Below the pieces are notes generated by a model. It ran no database searches. It saw only the letters and a program-made list of their open reading frames with translations, and had not been told where the DNA came from. The position numbers and the translations under genes are program-made. DNA of 64,000 nucleotides from Acidimicrobiia bacterium (GTDB taxonomy: Bacteria; Actinomycetota; Acidimicrobiia; Spongiisociales; Spongiisociaceae): assembly GCA_009841105.1 (NCBI GenBank), contig VXMM01000066.1, positions 48,689 to 112,688 of the forward strand. Reading direction: 5' to 3'. This document shows positions 41,958 to 51,618 of this stretch, piece after piece; positions within the stretch are counted from its first letter, which is position 1; every line of letters begins with the position of its first letter.

Positions 41958-43105
41958 TGGCCGACCAGGTCACCGACCGGGCACCTTCGGATCCTCAGCC
42001 TCCCGACGGCGACCGCCGCCGGGATCCGCTGTCGATGCTGTTCCAGCCAGGAGCATGGCGGATCGAGAAGAGGCTCGTAGTCCGCCCATGGCACGAGTTC
42101 GTCACCCTGGTCGCCGCTCTGGTGGCGGCGGTGGCCATCATCGCCGGCCTGGTGCTGGTCATCGGAAAGAGCCCGGCCGATTCGTTCGCCGCCCTGTACA
42201 ACGGGGCCTTCGGTACCCGCGAGTCCACCCTGGAGACATTGGTGCAGGCGACACCGCTGATCCTCACCGGCCTGGCTGCTGCGATCGCCTTCCGGGCCGG
42301 GATCTGGAATATCGGCGGCGAAGGCCAGTTCTTCGCCGGTGTCATGGGCACCTGGTTCGTCTACGACCTATGGGGAGGGCTGCCGGCGCCGCTGCTCTTC
42401 GTGTTGATGTTCATCTCCGCCGCCGTCGCGGGCGCTGCCTGGGCTTCGGTCGCCAGCGGGCTGCTGGTCCGGTACGGGACCAACGAGATCCTCACCACCG
42501 TCATGCTCAACTTCGTGATTCTCTACATCCTGTCCTACCTGCTCGCCGGGCCGTGGCAGTCACCCGACACCTTCTACTACCAGACCCAACGGATGGCGGA
42601 CACCACCTACCTGCCCCGGTTCTTCAGCGTTAGCCGCCTCCACTGGGGGTTCGCCATCGCGCTGCTGGCGGCGCTGGTGGTCTACTGGCTCATCCGGCGC
42701 ACCACCCTGGGATACGAGATCAGGGGGATCGGCTCCAATGTGGTCGCCTCCCGCTACAAGGGCATCAGGGTCGGTACTGTGACCCTCGCCACCATGGCCA
42801 TCTCCGGCGCCCTGGCCGGGATAGCCGGCTTCGGGGAGTTGTTGGGACTCCACCATCGTGTCCAACTAGACATCGCCGAGGGCATCGGTTTCACGGGCAT
42901 CATCATCGCCCTAGTGGCTCGGCTGCATCCTCTCGGCGTGATCGTGGCAGCCATACTGTTCGGCGCCCTCGTCAACGGATCCACCGCAATGCAGTACGAG
43001 ACCGGTATCCCGAAGGCGCTGGTGTTCGTGATCGAGGGGACCACGCTGGCCCTGGTCCTGATCGCGGCGATTGTGTCGAGGTACCGGATCCGGAAGACCG
43101 GCTGA
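41957..43105 (+). CDS. BMP-type ABC transporter permease (first)
   Basis: A 382-residue permease of the branched-chain/BMP class with about eight or more membrane helices. It has a 35-residue charged N-terminus, ATPLILTGLAAAIAFRAGIWNIGGEGQF near the middle, the NEILTTVMLNFV segment and IGSNVVASRYKGI, all typical of YufP-type nucleoside permeases. Coupled by a one-base overlap to the ATPase and one base apart from the next permease. Confidence 0.93.
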   Translation: MADQVTDRAPSDPQPPDGDRRRDPLSMLFQPGAWRIEKRLVVRPWHEFVTLVAALVAAVAIIAGLVLVIGKSPADSFAALYNGAFGTRESTLETLVQATPLILTGLAAAIAFRAGIWNIGGEGQFFAGVMGTWFVYDLWGGLPAPLLFVLMFISAAVAGAAWASVASGLLVRYGTNEILTTVMLNFVILYILSYLLAGPWQSPDTFYYQTQRMADTTYLPRFFSVSRLHWGFAIALLAALVVYWLIRRTTLGYEIRGIGSNVVASRYKGIRVGTVTLATMAISGALAGIAGFGELLGLHHRVQLDIAEGIGFTGIIIALVARLHPLGVIVAAILFGALVNGSTAMQYETGIPKALVFVIEGTTLALVLIAAIVSRYRIRKTG

Positions 43106-43106
43106 C

Positions 43107-44018
43107 ATGGAAGAGTTCTTCACCAGCGCCGTCATCGTCGGGATTTTCTGGGCCACGTTGCGGATCGCCACCCCCCTCCTCCTCGCCGCCCTGGGTGAGT
43201 TAGTCTGCGAGAGCAGCGGAATCCTGAACCTCAGCCTCGAAGGAACCATGACGATGGGCGCCTTTGCCGGCTTCTACGTCGCCAACGAGACGGGTAGCAC
43301 CGTGGCCGGTCTGGTGGCTGCCGGTCTCGGTGGTGCGTTCCTATCGCTCATCATGGCGCTGATGACCGTCACCGCCAAGGTGAATCAGGTGGTGGCCGGC
43401 TTGGCTCTCAACATCCTGGGTCTCGGTCTGGCCTTCTTCTGGTACCGGTCCATCTACGAGGCCGAAGGGAGCATCGACATCCCCACAGTCGAGACGATGG
43501 CGGCTCCCTGGGAGTTCTTCCCCATTCCCTGGCTCACCATCCTCGCGCTCGTGATGGTCCCGGTCGTCTGGGTGTTCCTCTACCGGACCAAGTACGGGCT
43601 CGAGCTACGGAGCGTCGGGCACAATCCCGAGGCGTGCGACATGCGCGGCGTGGGCATCATCTCGCGCCAGTACGTGGCGGTGGTGTTCGGGGGAGTGATG
43701 GCCGGCCTGGCCGGGTCCTTCCTCTCCCTTGGATCGACCGGCCTGTTCTTTCCCGACATCATTTCCGGGCGGGGTTGGATCGCGCTTGCGATCGTGATCT
43801 TCGGGAATTGGAGGGCCACCTGGGTGCTGGTCGGTTCGTTGCTATTCGGATTCCTGGAGGCGACCCAGCTCGCTCTGCAGGCAAGCGATGTCGACCTTCC
43901 CTACCAGCTTCTGCTGGCTTTGCCCTTCGTTCTCACCATCGTGGCCCTGGTCTTCAACCGCAGCCGGTCCAACGTTCCCCTGTCCCTCACGATCCCGTAC
44001 CACCGGGGCGAGCGCTAA
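43107..44018 (+). CDS. BMP-type ABC transporter permease (second)
   Basis: A 303-residue YufQ-type permease: TPLLLAALGELVCESSGILN near the N-terminus, VNQVVAGLALNILGLGLA, the coupling region LRSVGHNPEACDMRGV and FFPDIISGRGWIALAIVIFG. It starts at the ATG at 43107, one base after the preceding stop; the open frame to 43071 lies in the other permease. It completes the four-gene importer. Confidence 0.93.
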   Translation: MEEFFTSAVIVGIFWATLRIATPLLLAALGELVCESSGILNLSLEGTMTMGAFAGFYVANETGSTVAGLVAAGLGGAFLSLIMALMTVTAKVNQVVAGLALNILGLGLAFFWYRSIYEAEGSIDIPTVETMAAPWEFFPIPWLTILALVMVPVVWVFLYRTKYGLELRSVGHNPEACDMRGVGIISRQYVAVVFGGVMAGLAGSFLSLGSTGLFFPDIISGRGWIALAIVIFGNWRATWVLVGSLLFGFLEATQLALQASDVDLPYQLLLALPFVLTIVALVFNRSRSNVPLSLTIPYHRGER

Positions 44019-44153
44019 CCGAGGGGTTTGTCCCCACGGCGCCCGTCCTGCGCCGCCGCTTCCCAGACAGATCGCCGGCCGGCGTGTTAGATTACATCAA
44101 TAATTCTGCGTAGCAGGGTCCTGTTCGAGGTTGATTCAGGAGGTCTGGCAGGC

Positions 44154-46580
44154 ATGACGGTAGACAGTCCCATGCGCATCAACCCGATGATCAGCCATCG
44201 GGCCGCACACATCGGGAGGGCGGTACTCCGCCGCGAGGACCGATCTCCCCTTACCGGCCGCCGCCGGTACGTGGCTGATCTCCGTCTACCCGGCATGCTC
44301 GAGGTCGCCTTCGTACGGAGCCCGGAGGCCCACGCTCGGATCGTCAGCATCGACACCGGGCCGGCCCTCGCCCTTCCCGGCGTGCATGCGGTGTTCACCG
44401 GCGCCGATCTTGACGATGTGGCTCCCTTCCCCCACAAGATCCTCTACATCCAGCCGGTCGGCCAGACCGCGCTGGCGGTGGACCGGGTTCGTTACGTGGG
44501 CTCGCCCTACGCGGCAGTGGTGGCGACCGACCGGTACGTGGCGGAGGACGCCGCCAGCCTCGTGGCCGCCCACACCGAGTTCGAGTCACTGCCCGCGGTG
44601 GCCGACCTGGATCAGGCCCTGGCGCCCGATGCTCCCAAGCTCTATGACGATTGGCCCGACAACTACCTGGTCAACTACCCGGCTGAGAAGGAGGAGGTGA
44701 CCCGCGCCTTCGAGGAGGCCGACCACAGCTACTCCGACACCTTCATCAGCCCGCGCCAAACCGGACTGCCGCTCGAGTGCAGGGGAGTCCTGGCGGATGT
44801 CGTGGACGGGCAGGTGACCTTGTGGTCGTCGACCCAGAGTCCCCACATCGTCCGGACCACCATCGCCGAGATGACGGGCATTCCCGAGCCCCGGATCCGG
44901 GTGATCACCCCGGCCATGGGAGGCGGCTTCGGTACCAAGACCCACATCTATCCCGAGGATGTGGTCATGCCGTGGATCTCCCGCCGGATCGGCCGTCCGG
45001 TGCGCTGGATCGAGGACCGCTTCGAGAACCTGGTGTCGGCCGTCCACGCCCGGGATCAGCGCCACGACGTCGATGTGGCCTACGACGACGACGGGACCAT
45101 CCGCGCCATCCGGTGCAAGGCTTACTGCGACGTGGGATCGGGGGAGATCTTCATGCCGGGAACCGCGCCGGTGTTCGTCACGGGAGGTTGCATCACGGGC
45201 GGATACGACTTCCCGAACATGGAGGTGCACCACTTCTGCGTGGTTACCAACAAGACGCCCGCCGGCGCCTACCGCGGGTTCGGCGTTCCCGAGGGCCTGC
45301 TGGTCATGGAAGGCATCATCGACCAGGTGGCCCGCCGCACCGGGGTCGACCGGGTGGAGATCCGCCGCCGCATGGTCCTCCAGGAGGACCAGATGCCCTA
45401 TCTGATGCACGGAGGCGGACGGATCGACTCGGGCTCCCACGCCAAGAGCTTCGAGCGAGCCGCCGAGCTCATCGCCCGGTCGCTGGAGCGGATCCGGGCG
45501 GAGTACGCCGACGATCCCGATGTCCGAGTCGGAGTGGGATACACCAACTACGTGGAGCCCACCACCCCCACCTACCACCTCACCACCGGCCACTGGGCGG
45601 GTTACGACTCGGCGACCCTGCGGGTGGACCCGGACGGCGCGGCGCGGGTGGGTCTGGGCACCACCGACCTGGGACAGGGCACCGAGACCACCGCAGCCCA
45701 GCTGGTGGCCGATTCCCTGGGGCTGGACCCGGACGACGTGACGGTGGTCATGGGTGACACCGACCGCGCCCCCTACGGGTTGGGCGCCTGGGGAAGCCGC
45801 TCCGCGATCGTGATGAGCGGCTCCATCCTCATGGCCGCCGACCGGGTGATGGTCAAGGCCCGGGAGATCGCCGCCCACATGCTGGAGGCCGCGGCGGAGG
45901 ACGTGGTGCTGACCAATGGCGAATTCCACGTCGCGGGGAGCGAGGCGCCGTCGGTGAGTTGGTCCCAGGTGGCGACGGCGGCCTGGGTCCGTACCGTCGA
46001 CCTGCCGCGGGGGATGGAGCCCGGCCTCGAGATGTCCGGGTACTTCGAGCCACCCGAGCTCGAGCACCTACCCGATGCCAGCGGCAAGGTGAACGCCGCG
46101 GCCAGCTGGTCGAACGGCGCCCATGCGGGGGTGGTGAGCGTCCGGATCAGCACCGGAGAGCTCAAGATCGAGGACTACGTGGTCGTCCATGACTGCGGCA
46201 CGATGATCAACCCGATGATCATCGACGGCCAGGTCCAGGGGGGTGTCGCGCAAGGGGTGGCCGGCGCCATGTACGAAGAGTTCCAGTACGACCCGGAAAC
46301 GGCCTTGCCCCGCTTCGCCTCCTTCATGGAGTACCTGTACCCCACCTGTTCGGAAGTGCCGGAGATGACCATCGAGCACTTCGAGACGCCCGCGCCCGAG
46401 CAGCCGCTGGGGGTGAAGGGATGCGGGGAAGGAGGGACCATCGGACCGGGAGCGGTGGTGGCCTGCGCGGTCTCGGACGCCCTGGCCGATCTCGGTGTGG
46501 AGATAAAGGCCACCCCGGTCACGCCCTCGGCCATCCGCCAAGCGATCAGGGAAGCATCCGGTCCGGGGGGTGGCGCATGA
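44154..46580 (+). CDS. Molybdenum hydroxylase large subunit (xanthine dehydrogenase / CoxL family)
   Basis: The 808-residue molybdopterin-binding subunit of a xanthine-dehydrogenase-type enzyme that hydroxylates N-heterocycles or aldehydes with water. Features are HIGRAVLRREDRSPLTGRRR at the start, MGGGFGTKTHIYPEDVV, the active-site loop AYRGFGVPEG (lacking the Cys of CO dehydrogenase, so not a CO oxidiser), GTTDLGQGTETT, and the catalytic Glu in VKGCGEGG. AGGAGGT lies upstream. The gene order large-medium-small with 4-base and 1-base overlaps gives one operon; its position after a purine-type importer supports an N-heterocyclic substrate. Confidence 0.94.
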   Translation: MTVDSPMRINPMISHRAAHIGRAVLRREDRSPLTGRRRYVADLRLPGMLEVAFVRSPEAHARIVSIDTGPALALPGVHAVFTGADLDDVAPFPHKILYIQPVGQTALAVDRVRYVGSPYAAVVATDRYVAEDAASLVAAHTEFESLPAVADLDQALAPDAPKLYDDWPDNYLVNYPAEKEEVTRAFEEADHSYSDTFISPRQTGLPLECRGVLADVVDGQVTLWSSTQSPHIVRTTIAEMTGIPEPRIRVITPAMGGGFGTKTHIYPEDVVMPWISRRIGRPVRWIEDRFENLVSAVHARDQRHDVDVAYDDDGTIRAIRCKAYCDVGSGEIFMPGTAPVFVTGGCITGGYDFPNMEVHHFCVVTNKTPAGAYRGFGVPEGLLVMEGIIDQVARRTGVDRVEIRRRMVLQEDQMPYLMHGGGRIDSGSHAKSFERAAELIARSLERIRAEYADDPDVRVGVGYTNYVEPTTPTYHLTTGHWAGYDSATLRVDPDGAARVGLGTTDLGQGTETTAAQLVADSLGLDPDDVTVVMGDTDRAPYGLGAWGSRSAIVMSGSILMAADRVMVKAREIAAHMLEAAAEDVVLTNGEFHVAGSEAPSVSWSQVATAAWVRTVDLPRGMEPGLEMSGYFEPPELEHLPDASGKVNAAASWSNGAHAGVVSVRISTGELKIEDYVVVHDCGTMINPMIIDGQVQGGVAQGVAGAMYEEFQYDPETALPRFASFMEYLYPTCSEVPEMTIEHFETPAPEQPLGVKGCGEGGTIGPGAVVACAVSDALADLGVEIKATPVTPSAIRQAIREASGPGGGA

Positions 46581-47452
46581 AGCCCGCCGCATTCGACTAC
46601 TACCGCCCCACCACCGTCGAGGACGCCTTGGCCGCCCTCGGTACCTCGGAAACGGCCAAGATCCTGGCGGGCGGGCAGAGCCTCATTCCCTCCATGAACT
46701 TCCGGCTCGCCCAGCCCGACCTACTGGTGGACATCGGCGGTGTGGAGGGGTTCGATCGGATGGAGGTCGGACCCGAGGGTGTCATGATCGGCGCCTCGGT
46801 CACCCAGAGCCGGGTGATGACCTCCGATGAGGTGGCGGACGCGGTTCCCGGGCTCCGCCGGGCCTTGCGCCATGTCGCCCATCTGCAGATCAGGAACCGG
46901 GGAACGGTCTGCGGAAGCCTCGCCCACGCCGACCCGGCTGCCGAGTTGCCGGCGATGGCGATCGCCTGCGGGGCGACCATCTTCATCCGGGGACCGGCGG
47001 GGGAGAGGACCGTGGATGCGGGCGACTTCTTCCTGGGCCCGTTCTGGACCGACCTGGCCCACGGAGAGATCGTCACCGGGGTTCATTTCCCGGCCGAGTC
47101 GGCGGGCACCGTGACGCTCCTGGACGAGCTGGCCTGGCGGTCGGGCGACTTCGCTATTACCGGGCTGGCAGCGGCCGTGGCCGCCCGGGACGGGGAGGCG
47201 ACCGGCGCCCGGCTGGTCAGCTTCGGGGTGAGCGGGGTGGCCAGCCGCATGACCGGCGCCGAGCAAGCGGTTCTCGGCTTTGCCGGCGGGGATGACGGCT
47301 CGGACCTCTACGAAGCCGCCTACGGGGATGCCGCCGACGCGGTGGATGACATTCACGCCACGGCGGAGTACCGGCGGGAGGCGCTGGGCGCCCTGGCGGT
47401 AAGGAGCGTCCGGGCGGCACTGGCAGCCAACGGCAACGGGACGGGGGTGTGA
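46577..47452 (+). CDS. Molybdenum hydroxylase FAD-binding medium subunit
   Basis: A 291-residue FAD subunit: FDYYRPTTVEDALAALG, the FAD-binding segment LAGGQSLIPSMNFRLAQPD, IRNRGTVCGSLAHADPAAEL and a C-terminal CO-dehydrogenase flavoprotein region. It accepts electrons from the [2Fe-2S] subunit and passes them to the final acceptor. The start at 46577 overlaps the large-subunit stop as ATGA; the open frame back to 46421 is antisense-like padding within that gene. Confidence 0.94.
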   Translation: MKPAAFDYYRPTTVEDALAALGTSETAKILAGGQSLIPSMNFRLAQPDLLVDIGGVEGFDRMEVGPEGVMIGASVTQSRVMTSDEVADAVPGLRRALRHVAHLQIRNRGTVCGSLAHADPAAELPAMAIACGATIFIRGPAGERTVDAGDFFLGPFWTDLAHGEIVTGVHFPAESAGTVTLLDELAWRSGDFAITGLAAAVAARDGEATGARLVSFGVSGVASRMTGAEQAVLGFAGGDDGSDLYEAAYGDAADAVDDIHATAEYRREALGALAVRSVRAALAANGNGTGV

Positions 47453-47940
47453 TGATGGATACCAATCCGGGCTCGCGGGAAGTCGATGTCGCTGTCACGA
47501 TCAACGGCGCCCAGGTGAGGGAGCGGGTCCCGGCCCGACTGCTGCTCTCCGATTTCATCCGTGATGTGGTGGGCCTCACCGGTACCCACGTCGGATGCGA
47601 GCACGGCTACTGCGGGGCCTGTACGGTGATCGTCGACGGGGACGCCATCCGGTCCTGCTCGACCCTGGCCGTCCAGGCCGACGGAAGCAACATCAGAACG
47701 GTCGAGGACCTGGCCGACGGCGACCAGCTCACACCAATGCAGCAAGCCTTCCACGAGAACCACGCCATGCAGTGCGGCTTCTGCACGACCGGATTCCTGA
47801 TGACGCTCGAGAGCGTCGACTCTGCCGACTACCAGGACAAGGAACGGGTGGTCGAGCTGCTGTCCGGCAACCTCTGCCGCTGCACCGGGTACCAGAACAT
47901 CGTCACGGCGGTGTGCTCGGTATGGGGCGTGGACGACTGA
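47452..47940 (+). CDS. Molybdenum hydroxylase [2Fe-2S] small subunit
   Basis: A 162-residue iron-sulfur subunit. The plant-type cluster is bound by CEHGYCGACTV and the later Cys in AIRSCST; the second cluster by CGFCTTGFLM and CRCTGYQN. The length matches CoxS/NdhS-type subunits. The ATG at 47452 overlaps the previous stop by one base; GTG at 47449 and ATG at 47455 are alternatives. Completes the heterotrimer. Confidence 0.94.
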   Translation: MMDTNPGSREVDVAVTINGAQVRERVPARLLLSDFIRDVVGLTGTHVGCEHGYCGACTVIVDGDAIRSCSTLAVQADGSNIRTVEDLADGDQLTPMQQAFHENHAMQCGFCTTGFLMTLESVDSADYQDKERVVELLSGNLCRCTGYQNIVTAVCSVWGVDD

Positions 47941-48020
47941 TCATGCCGGAGCGCGGCCCCGCTGCATGTTTGAGGAAAGGGCGCAATGTCGAGCGCCCTG
48001 ACAGGTAGGGAGGACCAGCG

Positions 48021-49073
48021 ATGACAGTCCGGCACGCGACCAGCGACTACCTCGACGTCGCCGCCGAGGACCGGCTCTACGAGGAGATGCGGGACAACTT
48101 CTGGTTCCCGGTTGCCTACTCCGATGAGTTGAAGGACGAGCCCCAGGCCTTCACCCTGTTCGAGGAGCAGCTGGTGGTGGTCCGGCTCGATGGGGCACCG
48201 CGAGTGTTCGAGGATCTGTGCCGTCACCGGGGATCGGCGCTCTCCCTAGGCAAGGTCATCAACGGTTGCGAGTTGCGCTGCGCCTACCACGGCTGGACCT
48301 ACGATGCCGAGGGCCGGGTCACCCGGGTACCGGCCCGTGAGGAGCTCTCGCCGGCTTTCCGGAACGTCCGGGTTCCGTCGTACCCGACGGCAGAGGTGTC
48401 GGGCCTGATCTACACCACGCTCGGCGATCCCAAGTTCCCGCCGCCGGCCATTCCCGAGACCGAAGACCCGAGTTACCGGTTCGTGCATCTTGACATCTAC
48501 GAGTGGGACTGCTCCCTGCCGCGGCGCCTCGAGAACTACTTCGACTTCTCCCACTTCGCATGGGTTCACGACGGGATCCTGGGCGACAGCAGCCAACCCC
48601 GGATCGAGGACTACGACGTGGAGAGGGTGGACGGAGAGCTACGGTTCCTCGCCGGTCCCTTCGTGGAGTTCACCGACAACGTCAAGAACAACCCCGAGTC
48701 AGGCGTCGCCGAGACCTACGAGGCCTGGAAGCGCTACCGGGTGTTCCTGCCCAATGCCATGAAGCTGAACAGCAGCGCCGGGCCCGTGGAGGACTACGTG
48801 CTCTGGGTGGCGGCGGCGCCGGTCCACCGCAAGCGAACCCGCTCCTTTACCTACGTGGGCCGGAACTATCCGGGCGAGGATGAGGACTTCCGGGCCTTCG
48901 CCCAGATGGTGACCGACCAGGATCGGCCCATCGTCGAGTCCCAACGGCCGGAAGAACTCCCCGCCGACCTGGCCGCCGAGATGCACGTTAGGGGCGCCGA
49001 TCTCGGGACACTGGAGTACCGACGCTGGCTGCTCGACATCGCCAACGGAATAATCGAACCAGCCCCGGCCTGA
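48021..49073 (+). CDS. Rieske non-heme iron oxygenase, alpha subunit
   Basis: A 350-residue oxygenase with Rieske ligands in CRHRGSALSLG and CAYHGWTYD and the mononuclear iron site in NYFDFSHFAWVH. It is closely related to the oxygenase at 59709-60782, including ETYEAWKRYRVFLPNAM and DRPIVESQRPEELP. GGGAGG precedes the ATG. It directly follows the molybdenum hydroxylase genes (80-base gap) and has no adjacent reductase, so it may take electrons from the reductase and ferredoxin of the distant paralogous system. Confidence 0.93.
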   Translation: MTVRHATSDYLDVAAEDRLYEEMRDNFWFPVAYSDELKDEPQAFTLFEEQLVVVRLDGAPRVFEDLCRHRGSALSLGKVINGCELRCAYHGWTYDAEGRVTRVPAREELSPAFRNVRVPSYPTAEVSGLIYTTLGDPKFPPPAIPETEDPSYRFVHLDIYEWDCSLPRRLENYFDFSHFAWVHDGILGDSSQPRIEDYDVERVDGELRFLAGPFVEFTDNVKNNPESGVAETYEAWKRYRVFLPNAMKLNSSAGPVEDYVLWVAAAPVHRKRTRSFTYVGRNYPGEDEDFRAFAQMVTDQDRPIVESQRPEELPADLAAEMHVRGADLGTLEYRRWLLDIANGIIEPAPA

Positions 49074-49339
49074 TAGCCGGGCTCATCAGACCCGCGACCG
49101 AACAGTTGAGCACCTAACCGCGCACCCTCGCTCGGGCATGCTGCTCGCTCCTCTCGGGACCTCGCGGGCGGCTGACACGGTGCCCGCTGAGGGTGGAGAA
49201 GTGGCACTTCCGACCGGGAGAGTGCTGAACGCGACCCGGACGGATCGCTCGTGGCAGGGCCGGTTGGTGTGCGGGTCTCGACCTGTTGACACGTCGCGAA
49301 CCCCCTGTGTATGGTTCAAAAAAGCGCTCGGAGATCGAC
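49074..49339 (+). other. Gap without a recognisable gene, ending in a candidate promoter
   Basis: Nothing coding is supported here. Near the end TTGACA at about 49284-49289 is followed 16-17 bases later by a weak -10-like TGTATG and an A-run, leading into the hyuA-like relic. Confidence 0.4.
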
Positions 49340-49537
49340 GTGCGTCACAGAGTAGCGACCGACATCGGTGGAGTCTTCGCCGATCCGTCCTCACAACCGT
49401 TACGCACGCCCTTCACCGGTTCGCAGGTTCCCTTGACCACCACGGACTTTGCCGGCAAGTTGATCGCGCTCCGGGAGCGTGGGAGCAGCGCCGTCGGCGA
49501 CCGGGATCTTCCTCCTCCTCACCATGCTCGGGTTTGA
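49340..49537 (+). pseudogene. Probable relic of a hyuA 5' end
   Basis: From a GTG with GGAGA upstream the frame reads VRHRVATDIGGVFADPSSQ. This closely resembles the HyuA start (compare VAVDIGGTFTDAVV in the intact hyuA at 7514-9535), including the phosphate-loop glycines and the following Asp, and later LTTTDFAGKLIALRERG resembles the next HyuA helix. After 65 residues the frame stops and no HyuA sequence is recognisable in the 300 bases that follow. A coincidental short frame cannot be excluded. Confidence 0.4.
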
Positions 49538-49836
49538 CACCTCTGTCGAAGGGAGGTGTCGCCCTAGTGGGCTGCACCGTGCTCCCCGATCATGGGACAG
49601 CTTGCCGATGAGACTCGGCGAGCAGACGATGGCGAAGTTCCCCCTACGCATCACGTCGGCGCCTGATCGGCTGACGGCGGGCGCCCGGGTCCTGGTCGGG
49701 ACCGGTAGGGGCGGCAGTCAGGGTACGTCCCGCCGCCTTGTCATCCGCAAGAGAGGTACCGGACCGCGAATGTAGGTACGAGCCGCCAGGACTACGAACC
49801 GTCAGACGGAGATCTGACGATAGGAGGAGAGCCGAC

Positions 49837-51582
49837 ATGGAGAGACGGAGAAGAACGAGGTTGGTGGTTGGTCTGGCGTTGGTACTCGGCCTGCTGTTCA
49901 GTGCATGCGGTGCTGAGACCGAGACTGCCGATGCTCCGGCGACGACGAGCGCTGCCCCGGCGACGACGAGTGCCGCACCCGAGACGACTGCGGCGGCGCC
50001 GGAGACGACGACCGCTGCCGAGCCGCCGGCCACTACCCAGGCGGCTATGGAGGAAGAAGTCCACACGTTGCGGATAGCGGTCTCCGGTGACCTACCGTCG
50101 ATCGATCCCATCTTCGGGCAGAACACGCTCACGAACATGACGTTGAAGAACATCTACGCGCAGTTCCTGTTCTACGAACCGCCTGAGGGTGAGGTTGGCG
50201 CGTTCGCCAAGGCCAACATCTCGAAGCGGATCGGCCGCGCAGTGGAGCGGATCGAGTATTCGGACGGCGGTCGAACGGTGACGATGCATATCCGGCAAGG
50301 GGTCACCTTCCCGACAACCGGTAACCCGATGACGGCGGACGACTTCCTGTGGTTCTACGAGCGTGCGTTCTGCGCCAAGGCGAGCACCATGTTCAACTCG
50401 AACTCGTACGGGGTGATGTCAACCGATCAGGTGGAGAAGATCGACGACTACACCATCCGCGTCACGCTCGAGAATCCTTCGCCGATAATCGAGAACCAGA
50501 TCCGGGCGCAGGTGGCGGTGATACTCGACTCGGAGGCGATCAAGCCACACATCACCGAGGACGACCCGTGCGGGAACGAGTGGATCGCTCAGAACTACGC
50601 CGGCAACGGTGTCTACCGCCTCGTCGAGTGGGATCGCGGGCAGCGGATCGTGTTCGAGGCCAACCCCGCGTGGGCATGGCCCGAGCCCTACTTCGGCCGG
50701 GTCGAACTCCTGGTCATACCTGATGCCAGCAACCGGATCCTGCTGCTGGAGACCGGCGAGGTCGACATGGCGATGGACCTCGACGAACGCCAGTTGGCCC
50801 GCCTCGATGAATCGGGCACCGCCAACGTGCTCAAGATCCCGGGCCGCAGGACCCTGCGGCTCCTGTTGAACAACGAGATGCCACCGTTCGACATCCGCGA
50901 GGTGAGGCAGGCTCTCAACTACGCGGTTCCGTACGAGACGATCATCAACGACATCCTGCAGGGCACGGGCGTGCACATACCGGGCCCGGTCTCACCGAAC
51001 TCGACCTATTACCAGGACTTCGGGTTCGAGGATCTGCAGAAGTACACGTATGATCTCGACACAGCGAGGGCGTTGCTGGCGGAAGCAGGCTTCGCCGACG
51101 GATTCGAGTTCACGCTGATGATCCCGCAGGGCAATACGCTGGTGGACGAGATCGCCACGTTCCTGCGGTCCGAGTACCAGAAGATCGGTGTCACCATGAA
51201 CATCGAGCGGGCGACCGGCGCCGTGCTTGCCGAGGCCATGGGTCAGGCGACCGGGGACGCCTACTTGCGTGGATGGTTCACCGACTTCGTGGATGAGCCG
51301 TTCTTCCACTTCAATCTCTGGTGGAGGACCAAGTCCGTGATCAACTGGACGCAGTACACCGACCCCCGCATGGATGAAATCGTCGCGGCTCTCAAGGTCA
51401 CGACAGACAAGGACGCCCAGCGGGAGCTCGCCCGGGAGGGAATGGCGCTCATCATCAACGATGCTCCCGAGGTGTGGATCGCGGGCGGAGCGACACAAGT
51501 CGCTCTGGCGCACGGTCTCCTGGGTTACGTGCACGAGCCGGACGAGTTGCCTATATGGGGCAGCCTCTACAGAGAGGGATAG
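49837..51582 (+). CDS. ABC transporter substrate-binding lipoprotein, family 5 (peptide type), second system
   Basis: A 581-residue binding lipoprotein. The ATG at 49837 has AGGAGGAG upstream; the longer frame to 49738 adds no recognisable sequence. The signal peptide ends at Cys24 (LLFSAC), followed by a Thr/Ala/Pro linker and the family-5 domain (LRIAVSGDLPSIDPIFGQN, RQGVTFPTTGNPMTADDF, YAVPYETIINDILQGTG). It heads a complete five-gene peptide-type operon. It is clearly divergent from the family-5 protein of the hydantoin operon, so a different substrate is likely. Confidence 0.94.
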   Translation: MERRRRTRLVVGLALVLGLLFSACGAETETADAPATTSAAPATTSAAPETTAAAPETTTAAEPPATTQAAMEEEVHTLRIAVSGDLPSIDPIFGQNTLTNMTLKNIYAQFLFYEPPEGEVGAFAKANISKRIGRAVERIEYSDGGRTVTMHIRQGVTFPTTGNPMTADDFLWFYERAFCAKASTMFNSNSYGVMSTDQVEKIDDYTIRVTLENPSPIIENQIRAQVAVILDSEAIKPHITEDDPCGNEWIAQNYAGNGVYRLVEWDRGQRIVFEANPAWAWPEPYFGRVELLVIPDASNRILLLETGEVDMAMDLDERQLARLDESGTANVLKIPGRRTLRLLLNNEMPPFDIREVRQALNYAVPYETIINDILQGTGVHIPGPVSPNSTYYQDFGFEDLQKYTYDLDTARALLAEAGFADGFEFTLMIPQGNTLVDEIATFLRSEYQKIGVTMNIERATGAVLAEAMGQATGDAYLRGWFTDFVDEPFFHFNLWWRTKSVINWTQYTDPRMDEIVAALKVTTDKDAQRELAREGMALIINDAPEVWIAGGATQVALAHGLLGYVHEPDELPIWGSLYREG

Positions 51583-51618
51583 GCGCCGTCGCGCCGGAGT
51601 CGAGGCTCTGAAGAACTC

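Noticed and set aside
44586..46067. Minus-strand open frame of 493 codons under the molybdenum hydroxylase
   Set aside because: The plus strand encodes a well-supported large subunit with its catalytic motifs; the antisense product is His/Gly/Val-rich with no recognisable features.
49138..49611. Open frame of 157 codons before the second binding-protein gene
   Set aside because: No recognisable features or ribosome site, and it conflicts with the hyuA-like relic in another frame.
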